Shown: in pieces, positions 50,736 to 60,045 of the stretch
Numbering within the stretch: the stretch's first letter is position 1
How the letters are laid out: each line of letters begins with the position of its first letter
DNA from: Methylopila sp. 73B
Lineage (GTDB): Bacteria > Pseudomonadota > Alphaproteobacteria > Rhizobiales > Methylopilaceae
DNA length: 64,000 bases
Reading direction: 5' to 3'
Assembly (NCBI RefSeq): GCF_000526315.1
Contig: NZ_JAFV01000001.1
Location: 2,418,001 to 2,482,000, forward strand
Made by a program: the position numbers and the translations under genes
The notes under the pieces: model-generated
What the model saw: only the letters and a program-made list of their open reading frames with translations
What the model was told of the DNA's origin: nothing
Database searches by the model: none

Positions 50736-51106
50736 CAGTGTACGTCCTATTTTGTTTCGGGGCCGCCCTGGCAGACGCGCCCTGCGGATCAGCCGTCGTG
50801 CTCGCTTGGCGTCGTCCGTCGGGGTGCTGGCAATCAAATTGCATGCCAGATGGTGAGTTCCTTGGACCCGTTCTGAAATCCCGAGACGCCGTCCGGCGCT
50901 GCGTGACGGCGGCGGGTCGATCTGCCCTCCGACGCCGCACCGGCGCCTCAACCGAAGGCAATCGTCATGGTACTGACGATTTTAACGTCGCAGAGCCGCG
51001 CGCCGCGGAACGAGACCCGAAGCGCCTCCGGTCAACGAGGCTTTGGAGTGCGCGGTTTACGCCGCGAAGCTGCGGGACTGCGCGCTGGGCGTCGGCGCGT
51101 GGGGGA
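50736..51106. promoter_or_regulatory. Promoter region of the two-ATPase importer operon, with a candidate operator
   Basis: A 371-base gap without a supported gene. GCAATCAAATTGC at 50830-50842 is a perfect 5+3+5 inverted repeat about 95 bases before the first ATPase start, within a wider imperfect dyad beginning CTGGCAAT. Its form suits a MarR-type dimer, and the MarR gene lies just to the right. The rest of the gap shows no hairpin or frame that I can support. Confidence 0.45.
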
Positions 51107-51613
51107 TCAGCCTGAGACGGGCGAGCGGCTGATGGCGTTGTTGCTCTCGACGAGCAGAGCCAGATCGTCGAGGAAACCCTCGCGCCGGGCCTCCGGGAGC
51201 GCGGCGAGCGTGCGCTCGTGGGCGCGCGCCGCGCCCTGCTCGACGCGCTTGAGCACGGAGCGACCAAGGTCCGTCAACACCGCGAGCTTCTTGCGGCCGT
51301 CGTCCGGCGACAGCCGCCGGCGCACGAAGCGGCGGCGCTCCAGCCGCGCGATCACCTCGGCGACGTTGGTGCGGTCAACGCCGACCGCGCGCGACAGGGC
51401 GACCTGTTCGACCTGCCCCATCTGGTCGAGCGCGGTCAGCACGCTGTACTGCACCGGCGTCAGCCCTTCCGACGCGCATTCCTCCAGGAACAGCGCGACA
51501 TGGATCTGGTGCAGGCGGCGGATCAGGAAGCCCGGCCGCGACTGCAGCGGCCGCAGGCGCCAATCGCCCGGCGCGTCGTCGCCTGTCGTGGCGCTCGTGT
51601 CCGCTGATGTCAC
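51107..51613 (-). CDS. MarR-family transcriptional regulator
   Basis: A 168-residue winged-helix regulator. The DNA-binding part has TPVQYSVLTALDQMGQVEQVALSRAVGVDRTNVAEVIARLERRRFVRRR followed by the wing SPDDGRKKLAVLTDLG. The N- and C-terminal helices (RPGFLIRRLHQIHVALFLEEC; FLDDLALLVESNNAI) make the dimer. I start at GTG 51613, behind AAGGGG; an ATG at 51655 is also open. It lies between the importer operon and the divergent GMC oxidoreductase gene (116-base gap) and could control either. MarR proteins commonly respond to phenolic compounds or small acids. Confidence 0.88.
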   Translation of the reverse strand: MTSADTSATTGDDAPGDWRLRPLQSRPGFLIRRLHQIHVALFLEECASEGLTPVQYSVLTALDQMGQVEQVALSRAVGVDRTNVAEVIARLERRRFVRRRLSPDDGRKKLAVLTDLGRSVLKRVEQGAARAHERTLAALPEARREGFLDDLALLVESNNAISRSPVSG

Positions 51614-51729
51614 CTTGGTTCGCCCCTTCGCGCAGGTCCGCCGCGACCTCGCCACGCCACGATACGGCGATCAAGCCTGCAATCGGCGCGCCAGCGCCGT
51701 TCCGTTTTAACCACACCGGACCAAACGCC

Positions 51730-53295
51730 ATGACCGCACGTGATATCGCCACCTTCGACATCGTCGTCTGCGGCGGCGGCGCGGCCGGGTGCGTCGTCGC
51801 GGGACGGCTCGCGGCCCATCCCGAGCTTCGGGTGCTCGTGCTGGAAGCCGGCGGCTGGGGCGACGTCCCCGAGGTTCGCGACCCGACGATCTGGATGCGA
51901 AACATCGGTTCGGAGCGCGATTGGGCCTTCGCCTCGGAGCCCTGCCCCGGCCTGAACGGTCGCCGCGCCGCCCTGCCGATGGGCCGGGCGCTCGGCGGGG
52001 GATCGGCCGTCAACGGCCTCGTCTGGGCGCGCGGCCACAAGGCGGACTTCGATCTCTGGGAGGCGGAGAGCGGCGACGCCGGCTGGGGCTACGCCGCGGC
52101 GATCGACCTCTACAGGCGGATCGAGAGCTGGGACGGGCCGCCTTCCCCCCTGCGCGGCGTCGCCGGGCCGATGGCGATCACCTTGCCGAAGGATCCCGTG
52201 CCGGTGGTCGGCGCACTGCTGGAGGCGACCTCGGCGCTCGGGGTGCCGCAGGTCGCGGACCACAACGCGGAGGCGATGGCCGGCGACGGCTGCTGCGCGG
52301 TGGCGAACGTCAACGTGGCGAAGGACGGAACGAGGGTCTCGACCGCCGCGGCCTATCTCGCGCCGCGCCTCGACCAGCCGAACCTCACGGTCCTGACCGG
52401 CGCGACGGTCCGCCGGGTGGTGATCGAGGGCAAGCGCGCCGTCGGCGTCGAGTTCGAGCTCGACGGCGAGATCCGGGTCGTCCGCGCGGACCGCGAAGTG
52501 GTGCTGTCACTCGGCGGCGTGAACACGCCGAAAACCCTCATGCTGTCGGGCGTCGGCGACGAGCGCGAGCTGAAGCGCCACGGGATCGACGTGGTCCAGC
52601 ACCTGCCCGGCGTCGGCCAGAACTTCCAGGACCATATCCTGGTGGCGGGCTGCGTCTTCGAGTACCGCACACCGGAGCCGCCGCGAAACAACTCGGCGGA
52701 GTTCACCTTCTTCTGCAAGAGCGACGCGGCCCTCCCCTCGCCCGACCTCCAGCCGATGCTGGAGGAGACCGCCTTCGGGTCCGAGATCACCCGGCCGGCC
52801 TACGACCTGCCGGTCGATCCCTCGCTCGCCTTCACGCTCGCGCCCGGCCTGATCCGTCCGAAGAGCCGCGGCCATCTGGAGCTGACGGGCCCGCGGCCCG
52901 AGGACCCGGTGCGGATCCACGCCAATTTCCTGAGCGAGGAGGCGGACGTGCGCGCGCTCATGATCGCGCTCGAGCTCTGCCGCGAGATTGGAAACTCGGA
53001 GGCCCTGCGTCCCTTCGTGAAGCGCGAGCTGATGCCCGGCGTCCTGCCCGACGCCGCCCGGCTCGACTTTCTCCGCAACGCCGCCGGAACCTACTTCCAC
53101 GAGACCTGCACCGCCAAGATGGGCCGCGACGCGCTGTCGGTCGTGGACGGTTCGCTCAAGGTCTACGGGATCGAGGGCCTTCGCGTGGCGGACGGCTCGA
53201 TCATGCCGGCGATCGCGGGCGGCAACACGCTCGCCCCTTGCGTGCTCATCGGCGAACGCGCCGCTGACCTGATCGGCGCCGATGGCGCGCGATAA
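51730..53295 (+). CDS. GMC-family FAD-dependent oxidoreductase (choline/alcohol dehydrogenase-like)
   Basis: A 521-residue flavoenzyme. The FAD-binding motif is FDIVVCGGGAAGCVVAGRLA, the GMC signature is GRALGGGSAVNGLVWARGH, and the C-terminal catalytic stretch is TYFHETCTAKMGRDALSV, followed by RVADGSIMPAIAGGNTLAPC, which holds the second catalytic residue as Asn. It oxidises a primary alcohol to an aldehyde, possibly using another electron acceptor than oxygen. ATG 51730 is preceded by a weak site; upstream codons lie in the divergent promoter. Together with the flavin reductase gene after it and the aldehyde dehydrogenase gene at 43673 it could feed an alcohol into oxidation. Substrate unknown. 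Confidence 0.9.
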   Translation: MTARDIATFDIVVCGGGAAGCVVAGRLAAHPELRVLVLEAGGWGDVPEVRDPTIWMRNIGSERDWAFASEPCPGLNGRRAALPMGRALGGGSAVNGLVWARGHKADFDLWEAESGDAGWGYAAAIDLYRRIESWDGPPSPLRGVAGPMAITLPKDPVPVVGALLEATSALGVPQVADHNAEAMAGDGCCAVANVNVAKDGTRVSTAAAYLAPRLDQPNLTVLTGATVRRVVIEGKRAVGVEFELDGEIRVVRADREVVLSLGGVNTPKTLMLSGVGDERELKRHGIDVVQHLPGVGQNFQDHILVAGCVFEYRTPEPPRNNSAEFTFFCKSDAALPSPDLQPMLEETAFGSEITRPAYDLPVDPSLAFTLAPGLIRPKSRGHLELTGPRPEDPVRIHANFLSEEADVRALMIALELCREIGNSEALRPFVKRELMPGVLPDAARLDFLRNAAGTYFHETCTAKMGRDALSVVDGSLKVYGIEGLRVADGSIMPAIAGGNTLAPCVLIGERAADLIGADGAR

Positions 53296-53383
53296 GCGCT
53301 GCGTTTGCGAACGCCCTCGCCTATATGGGATCAAGCGGCCGCCGCTCAGGCGCCCCCGCAGGTGATCCCCGGAGCAATGCGCT

Positions 53384-53908
53384 TTGACCGTCAAGGATAA
53401 GAACGCCGCGCGTTACCGCGAGGCGATGTCGCGGGTGGCGATGCCGGTGCATGTGGTGACGACGGACGGCCCCGGCGGACGGCACGGCGCGACGGCGACG
53501 GCTGTCGCGAGCGTCACGGACTCGCCGCCGACCCTGCTCGTCTGCCTGAACCGCGCCAGCACGATCCACACCCGCGTCACGGAGAACGCCGTGCTGGCCG
53601 TCAACGTGCTGTCCGGCGATCAGGAGGCGGTGGCGCGCGCCTTCGCTCGGTCGTCCGGCGGCCGCGAGGACGATCGCTTCGCCACAGGCGAGTGGCGCGT
53701 CCTGGCGACCGGCGCGCCGACGCTGATCGACGCCGTGGCCGTGTTCGACGGCCGGGTGATCGAGGCGCGCGAGATCGGCAGCCACACGATCCTGATCGTG
53801 GAGCTCGACGCCGTCGACGCCTCCGACGACCATCGCGACGGACTGCTCTACCACCGCCGCGGCTATCGCCGCGACGAGGCCGCCGTGACGGCTACGCCGG
53901 CCGCGTGA
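53384..53908 (+). CDS. Flavin reductase-like domain protein
   Basis: A 174-residue FMN-binding split-barrel protein of the HpaC/RutF type, which uses NAD(P)H to reduce free flavin for a partner monooxygenase. The family motif GATATAVASVTDSPPTLLVCLNRAST is followed by FAVNVLSGDQE-like sequence (LAVNVLSGDQEAVARAFA) and a GSHTILIVELDAV strand. It begins with TTG 53384, nine bases after GGAG; the first internal ATG (53426) would cut into the first strand. No matching two-component monooxygenase is in the window, so its partner is unclear. It lies 88 bases after the GMC oxidoreductase gene. Confidence 0.85.
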   Translation: MTVKDKNAARYREAMSRVAMPVHVVTTDGPGGRHGATATAVASVTDSPPTLLVCLNRASTIHTRVTENAVLAVNVLSGDQEAVARAFARSSGGREDDRFATGEWRVLATGAPTLIDAVAVFDGRVIEAREIGSHTILIVELDAVDASDDHRDGLLYHRRGYRRDEAAVTATPAA

Positions 53909-53951
53909 TCCGGGGCCTCCCGTCCGCGCGTTTGCGTGGAGATCTGGCTAC

Positions 53952-55451
53952 TTAGTCCGAGATCGTCTTGGTTCGGCGGACCGCGCCACGCCATCCGACG
54001 AGCTTTCTGGTGCGCCTCGCGGGGTCCATCTGCGGCTCGAAGCGGCGGTCCAGGCGCCACGCGGCGGCGAAGTCCTGGGGCTCCGGGCAGACGCCCGCCG
54101 CGAGACCGGCGAGGTAGGCGGCCCCCAGCGCCGTCGTCTCCGGCGCGATCGGCCGGTCCACCGGCGCGTCCAGCACGTCGGCGAGGAACTGCAGGGTCCA
54201 GTCGCTCGCCGCCATGCCGCCGTCCACCCGCAACACCGTTCGCACGCCGGCCGCCTCCGGCCAGTCCGCCTGCATCGCCTCCAGCAGATCGCGCGTCTGG
54301 TAGCCGACGCATTCCAGCGCCGCGCGGGCGATCTCCGCCCGGCCTGCCCCGCGGGTCAGTCCGAACAGGGCGCCGCGCGCCTCCGCGTCCCAGTGCGGCG
54401 CGCCGAGGCCCACGAAGGCGGGCACGAGATAGACGTCCTGGTCGGGATCCGCGGCTTCGGCGAGCGCCTGCGTTTCGGAGGCTTCGCGCACGAGGCCGAG
54501 CCCGTCGCGCAACCATTGCACCGCCGCGCCCGCCACGAAGATCGCGCCTTCGAGGGCGTAGGTGCGGACGCCGCCGAGCTGGTACGCGACGGTCGTCAGC
54601 AGCCTGTTGCGCGACATGACCGGACGTTCGCCGACGTTCAGCAGCGCGAAGGCGCCGGTGCCGTAGGTCGCCTTCGCCATGCCCGGTTCAAAGCACGCTT
54701 GGCCGACGATGGCCGCCTGCTGGTCGCCCGCGACGCCCAGGATGCGGATCGACCCGCCGAAGACGTCCGGGGACGTGGCGCCAAACTCTCCCGCGCAGTC
54801 GAAGACCTCCGGCAGCATCGCGCGCGGCACGTCGAACAGCCGGCAGAGATCCTCGTCGAACCGCCCTACGTGAATGTCGTAGAGCGAGGTGCGGCAGGCG
54901 TTGGTCGCGTCGGTCGCATGCGCGCCGCCTCCGGTGAGGCGCCAGATCAGGTAGCTGTCGACCGTTCCGAACAGAAGCTCGCCGGCCTCCGCCCGAGCCC
55001 GCGCGCCGTCCACGCGGTCGAGCAGCCAGCCGATCTTGGCGGCCGAGAAGTACGGGTCGAGCAGCAGCCCCGTCTTGGCCGCGACGTCGCGCCCGGCGCC
55101 CTCAGCCTCGAGCCGCGCGCAGATCTCGGCGGTGCGACGGTCCTGCCAGACGATCGCGTTGTGGATCGCCCGGCCCGTGGCGCGCTCCCACACCACCACG
55201 GTCTCGCGCTGGTTGGCGATCCCAAGGCCCGCCACATCCGCCGCGTGGAGGCCCGCGCGCGCCAGCGCCTCCGAGACGGTCGCGACCGTGGTCGCCCAAA
55301 GATCCTCGGGGTCATGCTCGACCCAGCCCGGCCGCGGATAGATCTGCCGGAACTCGCGCTGCGCCGAGGCCACCGGCGCGAGGCCGGCGTCGAACACAAT
55401 CGCCCGCGTCGACGTCGTGCCCTGATCGATCGCGAGAAGATGCGTGCTCAT
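53952..55451 (-). CDS. glpK: Glycerol kinase
   Basis: A 499-residue FGGY-family kinase, matching the usual length, which phosphorylates glycerol to glycerol 3-phosphate. The N-terminal [17 protein letters not shown] binds phosphate, [16 protein letters not shown] and [10 protein letters not shown] follow, and [20 protein letters not shown] plus [17 protein letters not shown] form the ADP site. The region [17 protein letters not shown] is typical of GlpK. ATG 55451 overlaps the stop of glpD (ATGA). Last gene of a glpR-glpD-glpK operon. There is no glycerol facilitator or assigned glycerol importer next to it. Confidence 0.96.
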   Translation of the reverse strand: MSTHLLAIDQGTTSTRAIVFDAGLAPVASAQREFRQIYPRPGWVEHDPEDLWATTVATVSEALARAGLHAADVAGLGIANQRETVVVWERATGRAIHNAIVWQDRRTAEICARLEAEGAGRDVAAKTGLLLDPYFSAAKIGWLLDRVDGARARAEAGELLFGTVDSYLIWRLTGGGAHATDATNACRTSLYDIHVGRFDEDLCRLFDVPRAMLPEVFDCAGEFGATSPDVFGGSIRILGVAGDQQAAIVGQACFEPGMAKATYGTGAFALLNVGERPVMSRNRLLTTVAYQLGGVRTYALEGAIFVAGAAVQWLRDGLGLVREASETQALAEAADPDQDVYLVPAFVGLGAPHWDAEARGALFGLTRGAGRAEIARAALECVGYQTRDLLEAMQADWPEAAGVRTVLRVDGGMAASDWTLQFLADVLDAPVDRPIAPETTALGAAYLAGLAAGVCPEPQDFAAAWRLDRRFEPQMDPARRTRKLVGWRGAVRRTKTISD

Positions 55452-56958
55452 GCCGGGTCCTCCTCCGACAAGGTGTCCATGAACGCGGCGAGCCGCTCCG
55501 TCTGCGGTGCGCTGAACCGCAGGCCGAGCTTGGTCCGCCGCCAGAGCACGTCCTCGGCGGTGCGCGCCCATTCCGCCGCAAAGAGATGACGCGCCTCGCG
55601 TTCGGTGAGCCCCGCGCCGAAGTCTTCGCCCAGGTCGTCGATCGCCGCCGCGCCTGCGAAAATCTCGTGGGCCCGGACGCCATAGAGCCGCACGAGACGC
55701 TGCGCCGTCGTCGGCGCGAAGAACGGGCAGGCGCGCGTAAGATCGTCGACGAGCGTCGCCATATTTCGCCCACCAAAGTCGCCGCCGGGAAGCGGGACGG
55801 CGGCGGTCCACGCCGGCGCGGTCAGCTCGAGCGGCCCGGCGAGCCGGGCGAGCGCCGCCTCGGCCAGCTTGCGGTAGGTCGTCAGCTTGCCGCCGATCAC
55901 CGTCAGCAAGGGCGGGCTCCCCTCGCCGGCGTCGAGGTCCAGCGCGTAGTCCCGGCTCGCCGTCTGGGCGGCGTCCCGGCCGTCGTCGTGCAGCGGTCGG
56001 ACGCCCGCGAAGCTCCACACCACGTCGGCGGGCTGCACGGGCGTCGCGAAGTACGCGCTGACGGCGTCGCAGAGGTAACGGACCTCCTCCGCGGTCGGGA
56101 CGGCCGCGGCGGGATCGCCGTCGTGATCGCAATCGGTCGTGCCGATCAGCGTGAAGTCCTGTTCGTAGGGGATCGCGAACACCACGCGGCCGTCGCGATG
56201 CTGGAAGATGAACGCCCGGTCGCCTGCGAACAGCCGGCGGGTGACGATGTGCGAGCCGCGCACGAGCCGCACCCGAGGTTGGTCGCCCCCGCGATCCGCC
56301 CGGCCATCGCGGCGACCCAGGGGTCTGCCGCGTTGATCAGCGCGCGCGCCGCGATCTCCCGCCGGCCGGCCCGATCCTGCAGCGTCAGTCGCCAGAGACC
56401 TTCGCCTGGCGCCGCCGCGACGACTTCGGTGCGGGGCGCGATCGTCGCGCCGCGCGCCCGGGCGTCGACCGCGTTCAGGACGACGAGACGGCTGTCGTCG
56501 ACCCAGCAGTCCACGTATTCGAGCGCGCGGCGGAAGCTCGGCTTCAGCGCGGCGCCCTCGGGCGTGCGGGCGAGATCGAGCGTGCGCGACGCCGGGAGCG
56601 TCGTCCGGCCTCCGAGCCGATCGTACAGGAACAGACCGAAGCGGAGCAGCGGCCAGGGCCGCAGGCCGGGATGATGCGGGAGGACGAAGCTCATCGGCCG
56701 GACGAGGTGGGGCGCGAGGCCGAGCAGAACCTCGCGCTCGGCGAGCGCCTCGCGCACGAGCCGGACCTGGAAGGTCTCGAGGTAGCGCAGGCCGCCATGG
56801 ACGAGCTTGGTCGACGCCGACGAGGTCGCGCCGCCGAGATCGCCCGCTTCGCTCAGATGCACGCGAAGGCCGCGGCCGGCCGCGTCGCGGGCGAGGCCGC
56901 AGCCGTTGATCCCGCCGCCGACGATCGCGAGGTCGAAGACGCCGGCCGCCGGGATCAC
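55448..56958 (-). pseudogene. glpD: Glycerol-3-phosphate dehydrogenase, interrupted by a one-base frameshift
   Basis: The N-terminal half, from GTG 56958, reads as an FAD enzyme (FDLAIVGGGINGCGLARDAAGRG; TKLVHGGLRYLETF) up to [16 protein letters not shown]. The C-terminal half continues in another frame from [12 protein letters not shown] through [13 protein letters not shown] and [15 protein letters not shown] to the stop at 55448. One extra G within the run that is CCC on the plus strand at 56272-56274 restores [11 protein letters not shown] and a 503-residue protein, the normal length. It is therefore a fresh loss-of-function deletion or a sequencing/assembly error. The gene overlaps glpR and glpK by four bases each, so loss of frame could also reduce GlpK by polarity. 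Confidence 0.88.
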
Positions 56959-57752
56959 TGGGCCGCTTCGCTCTGGACCTCGTCGCGCAACCCGGTCTCG
57001 ACCACCCGCACCTCATGGCGCCGGCACAATTCGGCGAGCTCTTCGCTGTCCAGGCGATCCGTCACGAACGTGTCCACCTGCGACAGGCGACCGACCCGGA
57101 TCGGCGCGCTGCGGGCGAGCTTCGACCGGTCCGCCACCAGCACGATCTCGCGAGCGTTCTCCATGATCGCCTGGCTGACCATCACCTCGCGGTAGTCGTA
57201 GTCGAGAAGCGCGCCCTCCTCGTCGATCGCGGACACGCCGATGACGGCGTAGTCGACCTTGAACTGCTTGATGAAATCGACGGCGGGGCCGCCCACGATG
57301 CCCGCGTCGGAGCGGCGGACCGGCCCCCCCGCGACGATCACGTCGACCCCGGGATGGCGATAGAGCAGGGTCGCGACGTTCAGGTTGTTGGTGATGACGA
57401 GCAGCTCTTCATGGCGGCCGAGCGCCCGGGCGACCTCTTCCGTCGTCGTTCCGATGTTGATGAACAGCGACGAACCGTTCGGAATGATCCGCGCGGCGGC
57501 CTCGCCGATCGCCCTCTTCTCGTCCTGCGCGATGAAGCGGCGAGCGTCGTAACCGACGTTCTCGACCCCGGACGCGATCGTCGCGCCGCCATGGACGCGC
57601 GACAGCATCCGGCGCTCGCAGAGCTCGTTCAGATCCTTCCGGATGGTCTGCGGCGTGACGGAGAAGCGCGCGGCAAGATCCTCCACCACCACGCGCCCCA
57701 CCGACCGCGCGAGCGCCACGATCTCGTGCTGCCGCCCATTGAGCTGCTCCAT
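56955..57752 (-). CDS. glpR: DeoR-family repressor of glycerol metabolism
   Basis: A 265-residue regulator. The N-terminal helix-turn-helix reads VVVEDLAARFSVTPQTIRKDLNELCERRML followed by RVHGGA. The C-terminal sugar-phosphate-binding fold has INIGTTTEEVARAL, LLVITNNLNVA and VIVAGGPVRRSD, then LVADRSKLARSAPIRVG. GlpR is inactivated by glycerol 3-phosphate in the characterised cases. ATG 57752 is preceded by GGAGGAAG; upstream codons are open but lie within the divergent promoter. It is the first gene of the operon with glpD and glpK, divergent from the GntR gene at 57983. Confidence 0.93.
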   Translation of the reverse strand: MEQLNGRQHEIVALARSVGRVVVEDLAARFSVTPQTIRKDLNELCERRMLSRVHGGATIASGVENVGYDARRFIAQDEKRAIGEAAARIIPNGSSLFINIGTTTEEVARALGRHEELLVITNNLNVATLLYRHPGVDVIVAGGPVRRSDAGIVGGPAVDFIKQFKVDYAVIGVSAIDEEGALLDYDYREVMVSQAIMENAREIVLVADRSKLARSAPIRVGRLSQVDTFVTDRLDSEELAELCRRHEVRVVETGLRDEVQSEAAQ

Positions 57753-57849
57753 GCGCTTCCTCCGTCTTGTTCCAACGGTTTCAGCGAACATCGCATGGAC
57801 GGGCGCCGCGCGAACGACCTCCTTAAGATTAAGACGCGGGCGGTTGCAC

Positions 57850-57893
57850 CGTATGAAATTGCCCTCGCTGATTGAAGGATTTTGGATCATACG
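57850..57893. promoter_or_regulatory. Paired inverted half-sites in the glpR/GntR divergent gap
   Basis: CGTATGA at 57850-57856 and TCATACG at 57887-57893 are exact inverted repeats 30 bases apart, with GCACC and GGTGC further outside. The spacing is about three helical turns between half-site starts, as for regulators with several DNA-binding domains or for looping. The neighbouring GntR protein has two winged helices, which makes this worth noting, but the match could be chance. Confidence 0.3.
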
Positions 57894-57982
57894 CAAAGGT
57901 GCGGATCGACAGTCGGCTTAAGACTGCATTAAGCAATCGACCACCGTTGGTATTGCGACAGCGCGCTGCGTTAGGGCCAAGA

Positions 57983-59041
57983 GTGTCTTCAAGCTTGCAC
58001 TTTCGCATTAGGGGCGTCATCGCTGAGGCGATCGTCGCCGGTTGGCTCGTGCCCGGCGACGTCCTGTTCGAGGCGATCGTGGCGGAGGCCTTGCTGACGA
58101 GCCGTACGCCGGTCCGGACCGCGCTCGAACTGCTGCGCGAGGAGGGTCGGCTCGTGAAGCTGCTCGGCCGCGGCTACGGGGTGGCCGGCGGCGACGGCGC
58201 GTCGCCCAAGCGCCTGCGCCGCATCGATCGCGAGGCCTTCGTCGCGCTTCCCTCGGCGTCCGAATTCGGCGGACGCGCGCCCGCCGCCTGGTCGCGGATC
58301 TACGCCGAAGTGGAGGCCGAAGTCGGCGGCGGCGCCATCTTCGGCCCATTGCGGATCATCGAGCTCGAGATTGCGAAGATCTATGGCGTCTCGCGAACCG
58401 TCGCCCGCGACGTGCTTTCGCGGATCGAGCGCGTGGGGCTGATCTACAAGGATGAGCGCAACTTCTGGCGCGTCACGCCGCTCACCGCCGAGCGCGCTTC
58501 CGACCTCTATGAACTCCGTCGCGCGCTTGAGCCGGTCGCGCTGCGCCGCGCCATCGAAGGCGGTCGCTACCACGCCGCGCGGGACATGCGCGATCGCCTT
58601 GCGACGGCCTACAGCCGGCTTCCCTATGTCACCCCGCTCGAAATCTGCGCGTTCGAACGCGAGCTGCACATCGACCTGATCTCGCTGTGCGACAACCCCG
58701 AGATCATCCAGGCCCTTCGCGTCGGCCAACTGCAACTGGCGGCGAACCGCCAGCTCTTCGCGAAGATGCCCCACGGGTTCCGGCAGATCCTTTCCGAGCA
58801 TCTGGCCGTCGCCGACCGGCTCGCGGACGACGACGTCGACGGCGCGGCCGAGGCGTTGCGGCATCACCTGTGCGAAGCGAAGGTCGCCTACATCGAGCAT
58901 GTCACTGAGATCGCCGCGCTGACGCCGGCGACGCTGCCGCCTTATCTCCAGTTCGACCCCGACGACGGCCTTCCCTACAGAGGGTATCGCCGCACCCACC
59001 TGAGCGAGATCGACGCAGTGCGGCCTTTCCGCCACGCCTGA
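57983..59041 (+). CDS. GntR-family regulator with two winged helices and an FCD-like domain (second copy of the architecture)
   Basis: About 352 residues from GTG 57983; the frame is open back to a TTG at 57872 and the true start is uncertain. The first winged helix (about 10-70) contains FEAIVAEALLTSRTPVRTALELLREEG. The second (about 120-190) contains FGPLRIIELEIAKIYGVSRTVARDVLSRIERVGL and ends in KDERNFWRVTPL. The FCD-like part starts ASDLYELRRALEPVALRR and includes FERELHIDLISLCDN and LSEHLAVADRLADDDVDGAAEALRHHL. It aligns along its length with the protein encoded at 614-1612, best over the second helix and FCD start. It diverges from glpR and may control a neighbouring catabolic locus. 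Confidence 0.85.
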   Translation: MSSSLHFRIRGVIAEAIVAGWLVPGDVLFEAIVAEALLTSRTPVRTALELLREEGRLVKLLGRGYGVAGGDGASPKRLRRIDREAFVALPSASEFGGRAPAAWSRIYAEVEAEVGGGAIFGPLRIIELEIAKIYGVSRTVARDVLSRIERVGLIYKDERNFWRVTPLTAERASDLYELRRALEPVALRRAIEGGRYHAARDMRDRLATAYSRLPYVTPLEICAFERELHIDLISLCDNPEIIQALRVGQLQLAANRQLFAKMPHGFRQILSEHLAVADRLADDDVDGAAEALRHHLCEAKVAYIEHVTEIAALTPATLPPYLQFDPDDGLPYRGYRRTHLSEIDAVRPFRHA

Positions 59042-59152
59042 GATCTCTTCGCGGCGAAAGGGTGTTCGACCGACAGTTTCACGCCATACTTGCCGCCGAG
59101 ATCAGGATGTCGCCCATGCGGCTTCCGACGCCCTCCCCCGGAGCTTTCTGAG

Positions 59153-59983
59153 ATGCACATTCGTTCGTCCGCGAGCCTGCTCGCACTAGCGCTCGCGACC
59201 GTCGCCGCGCCCGCCTTCGCGGCCGATCTCGCAGTTGACGGCGTCGCGATCGCCCCCACCGTGGTGGACGAGAGCGGCTGGCGCGTGACGCTCAAGGCCA
59301 CCGGCGTGTTCCAGCCCAAGTTCGAGGGCGTCGACAAGTACGGCGTGTCCGGCACACCGGGCTTGAGCATCCGCCGTCCCGGCCAGCCCTGGAAGTTCGG
59401 CGCTCCGGACGATGGCTTCGGCTTTGCCCTCTACGACAGCGAATTCTTCCAGTTCGGCCCCGTCGGCCGCGTGCGGTCCGAGCGCAACTCGAGCGAGGTC
59501 AACAAGCTCCGCGGCCTCCATGACGTCGATTGGGGGATCGAGCCGGGCGTGTTCCTCGAAGTCTACCCGACCCATAACATTCGCGTTCGCGGCGAGCTCC
59601 GCTACGGCGTGACCGGCCATGACGGCTTCGTCGGCGATATCGCCGCGGACTGGATCGAGCGTCGGGGTCCGTGGACCCTCTCGGTCGGCCCCCGCCTCGC
59701 CCTCGGCGACTCGGATTTCATGAACGAGTACTTCGGCGTCACGAACCGCGACTCGGTTCGCACCGGCCTGTCGCGCTACAACGCCAAGGGCGGCGTCAAG
59801 TCGGTCGGCGTTGCGGGCGCCGCGACCTACGACTGGACGCCGAACTGGAGCACGACCGTGTTCGGCGGCTACAACCGCCTCGTCTCCGACGCCGCCGACA
59901 GCCCGATCGTGAAGCGGGCCGGCTCCAAGGATCAGTTCACCGTCGGTCTCGGCGTGGCGTACTCCTTCGACGTCAACTGGTGA
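59153..59983 (+). CDS. MipA/OmpV family outer-membrane protein
   Basis: A 276-residue beta-barrel protein. A signal peptide spans about 1-24 (SASLLALALATVAAPAFAAD). The mature protein has WRVTLKATGVFQPKFEGVDKYGVSGTP, GLHDVDWGIEPGVFLEVYP, LSVGPRLALGDSDFMNEYFGV and the terminal TVGLGVAYSFDVNW with a C-terminal aromatic residue, as in this family. ATG 59153 lies nine bases after GGAG. It is followed by a good intrinsic terminator and thus is a single-gene unit. Function in this family ranges from a scaffold of murein synthesis to unknown; nothing in the neighbourhood narrows it. Confidence 0.9.
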   Translation: MHIRSSASLLALALATVAAPAFAADLAVDGVAIAPTVVDESGWRVTLKATGVFQPKFEGVDKYGVSGTPGLSIRRPGQPWKFGAPDDGFGFALYDSEFFQFGPVGRVRSERNSSEVNKLRGLHDVDWGIEPGVFLEVYPTHNIRVRGELRYGVTGHDGFVGDIAADWIERRGPWTLSVGPRLALGDSDFMNEYFGVTNRDSVRTGLSRYNAKGGVKSVGVAGAATYDWTPNWSTTVFGGYNRLVSDAADSPIVKRAGSKDQFTVGLGVAYSFDVNW

Positions 59984-60018
59984 CGTAAGCCGGCCGGTCG
60001 GTCGGAGAGGCTGCTGAA

Positions 60019-60045
60019 GGCGCGCTTCTCGAAGCGCGCCTTTTT
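60019..60045 (+). terminator. Intrinsic terminator of the MipA/OmpV gene
   Basis: GGCGCGCTTC (60019-60028) pairs perfectly with GAAGCGCGCC (60031-60040), followed by TTTTT at 60041-60045 and a further T-rich TCGTTTT. It lies 36 bases after the stop. Stem plus T run make this the clearest intrinsic terminator on the plus strand. Confidence 0.9.

Noticed and set aside
53952-56132. A 726-codon frame that would extend glycerol kinase at its N-terminus
   Set aside because: The extra 227 codons lie within glpD and have no protein-like pattern; ATG 55451 with the coupling overlap is the proper start.
55448-57016. glpD as an intact 522-codon gene
   Set aside because: The first half of that frame is arginine/proline-rich nonsense, while the true N-terminal FAD domain lies in another frame from 56958. 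The gene is frameshifted.
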